Shown here: piece after piece, positions 14,230-17,647 of the stretch
Numbering within the stretch: the first letter of the stretch is position 1
Layout of the letters: every line of letters starts with the position of its first letter
Assembly: GCA_034660735.1 (NCBI GenBank)
Contig: JAYEJQ010000026.1
Span: 1 to 17,647, forward strand
Direction: 5' to 3'
Length of the DNA: 17,647 nt
Origin: JAGLTA01 sp034660735
GTDB taxonomy: Bacteria; Patescibacteriota; Patescibacteriia; JAACEG01
Made by a program: the position numbers and the translations under genes
Notes under the pieces: model-generated
What the model saw: the letters and a program-made list of their open reading frames with translations, nothing else
Told to the model about the DNA's origin: nothing
Database searches by the model: none

Positions 14230-15178
14230 GTTGCGTGAACAACAGTTCTGGCGAGAAATATCCTTGTTTTAGTTTCATATCTATTTTTAGAAATTTGCGG
14301 TAAATATTTTTTATTTCTGTTATACTATAATTAGATATTTGAGTTTTAAGTTTTTGCGCTACGAACGGATGAATTTTAATTTCAAGCGCTAAATTAGCCA
14401 TTGGATTTTTATTCAATAAATCTTTCGCCCGCGCCATCATTCTGAATTGCCTTATTAAAAATGTCAGCATATAAATTGGCTCCACATCGGCTGATAAATA
14501 TTCATCAATCAATTTAATAAACAGTTTTTTGTTTTTATTCGCTGCCGCGTCTGTTAAGTCAAAAATTTTTTGGTCAAATTTTTCTTCTGCTAATAGTTTT
14601 ACGTCAGCGATTGTTATGATTTGATTATTTTTATACGCTTTAAGTTTATTGATTTCATTGTTCATTCTCCATAAATCACTCCCGACAAATTCAACGAGCA
14701 GATTTGCGCCGTCATCGTCAATGCTTACTCTGTTTTTTATCCAAGCAATTAATTTGTTTTTGGGCAGCAACTGAAATTCATAAGAATATTTTATGTTTTT
14801 TAAATATTTTAAAAGCGGTCCAGACAGTTTTTTGCCGCGATATTTATCAGCCGAAACCGAACCTATTGCTTCCCAAAAAATAACGATATTTTCTTGAGTT
14901 GGATTTACGTTTTGTTTTTTTACTAAGTCTAAAATATTTTTAATCTCTTGCTTGTTTTTATTTTTTTCTATACAATTTTCTATAACAACCATTCTTCTTT
15001 TAACTAAAAAACCGCCAGACGCCATTGCCTGATTAAAAGTTTCCGCGTCCAGTTTTTCGCCGTCAAGGATATCAATGTTTATTTGGGAATTATCAATTTT
15101 TTTGGCGAATTTTTGTTGCAGCGCTTTTAATTTTTGTTTTGAGCGAAATGTGTCTTCGCCGCAGATAAAAATAATCAT
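14222..15178 (-). CDS. holA: DNA polymerase III subunit delta
   Basis: The 318-aa product is the clamp-loader delta subunit, which opens the beta sliding clamp during replication. It begins MIIFICGEDTFRSKQKL, the usual opening of HolA with the strand-loop 'GED/F' text. It carries ASGGFLVKRRMVVIENC (about 53-69), the clamp-contacting region of the degenerate AAA+ domain, and GSDLWRMNNEINKLKAY (166-182), the best conserved HolA signature. The C-terminal collar domain follows, with MLTFLIRQFRMM. There is no Walker A motif, as expected for delta. It is transcribed alone, divergently from the GH57 gene with only 21 bases between the two start codons, and its tail overlaps lspA by 8 bases. Confidence 0.92.
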   Translation of the reverse strand: MIIFICGEDTFRSKQKLKALQQKFAKKIDNSQINIDILDGEKLDAETFNQAMASGGFLVKRRMVVIENCIEKNKNKQEIKNILDLVKKQNVNPTQENIVIFWEAIGSVSADKYRGKKLSGPLLKYLKNIKYSYEFQLLPKNKLIAWIKNRVSIDDDGANLLVEFVGSDLWRMNNEINKLKAYKNNQIITIADVKLLAEEKFDQKIFDLTDAAANKNKKLFIKLIDEYLSADVEPIYMLTFLIRQFRMMARAKDLLNKNPMANLALEIKIHPFVAQKLKTQISNYSITEIKNIYRKFLKIDMKLKQGYFSPELLFTQLI

Positions 15179-15184
15179 ATTTTA

Positions 15185-15212
15185 ATAATAACAAATTTTA
15201 TGAATTGGGCAA
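15185..15212 (-). promoter_or_regulatory. Predicted holA promoter giving a leaderless message
   Basis: On the minus strand TTGCCC (15212-15207) is followed after 16 bases by TATTAT (15190-15185), with TGT just before it as an extended -10. Only six bases separate the -10 from the holA ATG, so the transcript should begin at or next to the start codon. The -35 box lies inside the GH57 coding sequence. Confidence 0.4.
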
Positions 15213-16423
15213 ATATTTTTCATATTTATCAACCGACAGAACAGGGAGTGTCTATCTTAAAACAGGTTGCGTCGCAATGCTACGCGCCGTTTTTTCGTTT
15301 TTTAAAAAATAATCCGCAAATAAAAATTACTTTAAATATAAATGCGGCTTTATCTGAGCAATTGCAAAAACAAAAGTTAGGCAGCATTATAAATAATATC
15401 AGAATTTTAGCTAAAAGAGAGCAGATTGAATTTACAGGAAGCGCGGCTTATCATTCTATTCTGCCGCTTTTTAATAAAGATGAAATAATAAGGCAGATAG
15501 AACTGAATTATAAAATAAATAAAAAAATATTCGGGAACTGCTACAATCCTAAAGGATTTTTTCTTCCTGAATTATGCTATAATATAAAAGTTGCTAAAAT
15601 TATCAGCCAATTAGGATACAGATGGATTGTTTTAGACGAGATAGCTTATAACGGAAAATTAGGCGAAGCGGTTTTTAATAAAATTTATAAAATTAAAGAA
15701 ACAGATTTACAAGCGGTTTTCAGAAACCGAAATATTAGTAATCTTTTTTTCTTTGATTATGTTAAAAGTTCCTCGGATTTTTTACAGGAGATTAAAAAAG
15801 ACAAAAGATGTAAAAATATTTTAATTACTGCTACGGACGGCGAGAATTTAGGGCATCATCATCCGCGGATGATGGAAATTTGGCAAAAAGCGGTTTTACA
15901 AAAAGGAGTTAAGGCTATATTGATATCTGAATTATTAGCAAAACATAAGACTATTGGAAAGATAGAGCCGCTGCAATCAAGTTGGGCAACGAGCGCTAAA
16001 AATATAAAAAATAAAAATTTTTATCCATTATGGAAAAATCTTAATAATATTATACATAAAAAACAATGGAAATTGTTAAAAATAGCGACAGATGTTGTTA
16101 GAAATTTAAACAAAGAGTTTATTGGATATAAAGACGCGGTTTTATCGTTTGATAAAAGTTGCTTGAGTTGCCAGTTTTGGTGGGCATCGGCAAGTCCATG
16201 GTGGGATTCTGGATTTGTAAAATTTCGCGCCAAGAAAATTTTAAATTTCATAAACCGATATTCCGCGGATTTAGAAACAAAAAATCAAGCGAAAAATTTA
16301 TATAAACAGATTATTGAAACCGCTAAAGAATGGGAAAAATCAGGGCGGATAAAAAGAATTCAGGATGCGTGTCTCGCAGGCGAGAAGTATCAAATGTATT
16401 TTTCAGGAAGAAAAATAAAATAG
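15200..16423 (+). CDS. Glycoside hydrolase family 57 protein
   Basis: This 407-aa protein has the ordered motifs of GH57 enzymes, which act on alpha-glucans with retention: HIYQP (8-12, the usual HxHQP), EFTGSAAYHSILPLF (77-91), GFFLPELCYN (119-128) with Glu124 as the likely nucleophile, and TDGENLGHHHP (212-222) with Asp213 as the likely acid/base. Substrates in the family include starch, glycogen and oligosaccharide intermediates; the specificity cannot be read here. There is no signal peptide, so it is cytoplasmic and may serve glycogen-like storage turnover. It is divergent from holA and is followed 30 bases later by a small orphan gene. No Shine-Dalgarno site. Confidence 0.9.
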   Translation: MNWANIFHIYQPTEQGVSILKQVASQCYAPFFRFLKNNPQIKITLNINAALSEQLQKQKLGSIINNIRILAKREQIEFTGSAAYHSILPLFNKDEIIRQIELNYKINKKIFGNCYNPKGFFLPELCYNIKVAKIISQLGYRWIVLDEIAYNGKLGEAVFNKIYKIKETDLQAVFRNRNISNLFFFDYVKSSSDFLQEIKKDKRCKNILITATDGENLGHHHPRMMEIWQKAVLQKGVKAILISELLAKHKTIGKIEPLQSSWATSAKNIKNKNFYPLWKNLNNIIHKKQWKLLKIATDVVRNLNKEFIGYKDAVLSFDKSCLSCQFWWASASPWWDSGFVKFRAKKILNFINRYSADLETKNQAKNLYKQIIETAKEWEKSGRIKRIQDACLAGEKYQMYFSGRKIK

Positions 16424-16452
16424 GCTAAATTATTTTAATTAAATATAAATTT

Positions 16453-16689
16453 ATGGGTATTTTTTTAGAGAAGTCAAAATTAAGTAATAAAAACATTCAC
16501 GAAACATTGCGGAAAATTGACAGTTTGGATTATAAGCAGAGAGATAAATTTGAAGAAATATGCGAAAAGTACGATTATAACGGAGTTAACAAATTTGAAT
16601 TTGATAAGATTTTAAGAGAGATTAAAAAAGATCGCGTTAAATTAGGATTTTCTAAAATTGACATTAGAAATATAGAGGACGCGTTTTAA
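16453..16689 (+). CDS. Small hypothetical protein
   Basis: I do not recognise this 78-aa product. It is highly charged (Lys, Asp and Glu), lacks a signal or transmembrane segment, and is probably helical. The phrase EKYDYNGVNKFEFDKIL has some look of an EF-hand loop but lacks the right acidic spacing, so calcium binding is not claimed. It sits 30 bases after the GH57 gene and 14 bases before the HAD gene on the same strand, which favours a real gene in one operon. Confidence 0.6.
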   Translation: MGIFLEKSKLSNKNIHETLRKIDSLDYKQRDKFEEICEKYDYNGVNKFEFDKILREIKKDRVKLGFSKIDIRNIEDAF

Positions 16690-16702
16690 TTATAAAATAA
16701 TT

Positions 16703-17320
16703 ATGAAAGATATTTTAATTTTTGATTATGACGGCGTTTTTGTTGACTCAATGGCTGTTATGTTAAACATACATAATAATTTGTGCGATAAATATGGTTT
16801 AGACGATATTAAAGGAGAAGAGGCTTTTAAGGATATGTTTGACGATAATTTTTATAAATCTATGGTGAATATCGGCGCTTCAGAACAGAAAATTAAAACG
16901 GTTATCAGTGAATTTGAAAACGAATCATTAAAACGCCAAGATGAAATTAGTCTATTTTCGGGCATTAAACCGATGATAAGCGAATTAAAAGAACAGTATA
17001 AAATTATTATTGTTACTTCTGCTTCAAGCCCCGTTGTTTTTGATTTTTTGAAAATTCATCAAATTCAGCATATTGACAAAATTATCGGAATTGAGCAGGA
17101 AAGAAGCAAGGTAAAAAAAATTTTATCAGTAAAATCAGATTATCCCGAAAATGAAATATATTATATCGGCGATACTAAGGGAGATATGATTGAAGGCAAA
17201 AGAGCTGGCGCGTTGACGATAGCAACGACTTGGGGGTATCATAGCAGGGAAAGATTAAAAACGGCGAATCCCGATTATATAGTTGACGCCCCGATGGAGT
17301 TAGTTGATATGTTAATATAG
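16703..17320 (+). CDS. HAD-superfamily hydrolase, phosphoglycolate phosphatase-like
   Basis: The 205-aa product has all HAD phosphatase motifs: FDYDGVFVDS (7-16) with nucleophile Asp8 and Asp10; TSAS (105-108); a lysine in ERSKVKK (133-139); and YIGDTKGDM (154-162) with Asp157 and Asp161. A four-helix cap lies between motifs I and II, as in subclass I enzymes such as phosphoglycolate phosphatase (Gph) or beta-phosphoglucomutase. Motif I is followed by VDS, which favours a phosphatase of small metabolites. The substrate is unknown. GAT WGYH near the end (TTWGYHSRE) also fits Gph-like members. It is 14 bases after the small orphan gene and 64 bases before cas12a. Confidence 0.88.
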   Translation: MKDILIFDYDGVFVDSMAVMLNIHNNLCDKYGLDDIKGEEAFKDMFDDNFYKSMVNIGASEQKIKTVISEFENESLKRQDEISLFSGIKPMISELKEQYKIIIVTSASSPVVFDFLKIHQIQHIDKIIGIEQERSKVKKILSVKSDYPENEIYYIGDTKGDMIEGKRAGALTIATTWGYHSRERLKTANPDYIVDAPMELVDMLI

Positions 17321-17351
17321 GATCTAAAAAACCGTGTATCTTTTTTATATC
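17321..17351 (+). terminator. Weak AT-rich hairpin, possible terminator
   Basis: GATCTAAAAAA (17321-17331) and TTTTTTATATC (17341-17351) pair at 10 of 11 positions around a 9-base loop, directly after the HAD stop codon. The stem is almost all A-T and its T-tract is within the stem, so it would terminate poorly. Some read-through into cas12a is likely. Confidence 0.3.
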
Positions 17352-17384
17352 TAAATTTTAATTAAAAAAAATAACTAAAAAATT

Positions 17385-17647
17385 ATGAAAAACAAAAAAG
17401 TAAATTTTGAAGATTTTACTGGTTTGTATGAGTTGAGTAAAACGTTGAGGTTTGAATTGAAGGCGGTGGGGAATACTCAAAAAATATTGGAAGAAAATAA
17501 TGTATTTCAGAAAGATGAACTAATTCAAAAAAAGTATACAGAAACAAAAAAATATTTTGATAGATTGCATCGTGAATTTGTTAAAGATGCTTTACAAGAT
17601 GTAGGACTGTCTGGGTTGGATAATTATAAAAATGCGCTAAATGGTGT
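17385..17647 (+). CDS. cas12a: Cas12a (Cpf1) type V-A CRISPR effector, N-terminal fragment
   Basis: The first 87 residues of a longer protein are present and the frame runs open to the window edge. MKNKKVNFEDFTGLYELSKT is followed by LRFELKAVGNTQ: the N-terminal 'YxLSKTLRFEL.P.G.T' signature of Cas12a (wedge/OBD start). Then IQKKYTETKKYFDRLHREF resembles Cas12a proteins of candidate-phylum bacteria. Full-length members have about 1200-1300 residues with a C-terminal RuvC/Nuc nuclease that cuts crRNA-matched DNA; none of that is visible here. No Shine-Dalgarno site is seen before the ATG at 17385. Of 11 leucines, 7 use TTG and only 1 TTA, whereas the upstream HAD gene uses TTA 9 times of 13. 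This suggests recent acquisition. No CRISPR repeat is in the window; the array and adaptation genes should lie to the right. Confidence 0.93.
   Translation, partial: MKNKKVNFEDFTGLYELSKTLRFELKAVGNTQKILEENNVFQKDELIQKKYTETKKYFDRLHREFVKDALQDVGLSGLDNYKNALNG

Noticed and set aside
1..17647. CRISPR array in the window
   Set aside because: I looked for regularly spaced repeats, including the TCTACT...GTAGA hairpin of Cas12a repeats, and found none; the array is expected beyond the right edge.
1..17647. Recoding of TGA as glycine or tryptophan, as in some CPR lineages
   Set aside because: No conserved gene needs read-through of TGA; tryptophans are encoded by TGG and ksgA ends at a TGA after a full-length product.
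1..17647. tRNA or rRNA genes
   Set aside because: No cloverleaf-like GC-rich segment or rRNA signature was seen in the intergenic regions.

Overview
This is an AT-rich stretch of bacterial chromosome. The compact layout, short or absent leaders and gene content point to a Candidate Phyla Radiation (Patescibacteria, probably Parcubacteria-like) genome. The marker genes are a DUF5320/DUF134 pair, PilB, an AI-2E family permease, a membrane-anchored VirD4/TraG-like ATPase, a Bro-N protein, a GH57 hydrolase and a CPR-type Cas12a. The standard bacterial code fits: no reading frame is broken by in-frame TGA, and the UGA-recoded CPR lineages are therefore unlikely. This assignment is inference from gene content; no rRNA gene lies in the window.

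Layout, left to right. 1-463 has no gene but holds inverted and direct repeats and ends in a strong promoter. 464-993 (+) encodes a DUF5320 protein and an overlapping DUF134 regulator. 1054-3130 (-) is a tyrS-yebC pair that converges on the same bidirectional terminator. 3288-4268 (+) is an alternative sigma-70 factor. 4345-8148 (-) is an apparent operon: multi-pass membrane protein, pilB ATPase, AI-2E family permease. 8149-8405 carries divergent promoters and a 142-bp MITE in the ksgA leader. 8406-14229 (+) has ksgA, an 842-aa ATPase, a Bro-N protein, an orphan gene and lspA, with two further short inverted-repeat elements between genes. 14222-15178 (-) is holA, overlapping lspA tail to tail. 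15200-17320 (+) has a GH57 hydrolase, a 78-aa orphan and a HAD phosphatase. At 17385 the N-terminus of a Cas12a (Cpf1) effector begins and runs off the window.

Most genes are core functions: translation (tyrS, ksgA), replication (holA), lipoprotein maturation (lspA), and surface pili or DNA transfer (pilB and possibly the TraG-like ATPase). The most notable items are the edge Cas12a, with leucine codon use unlike its neighbour; three different short non-coding inverted-repeat elements, one in the ksgA leader and one supplying the ksgA stop codon; a divergent sigma factor that alone among 18 genes has a strong Shine-Dalgarno site; and an orphan gene with an apparent one-base frameshift near its start.
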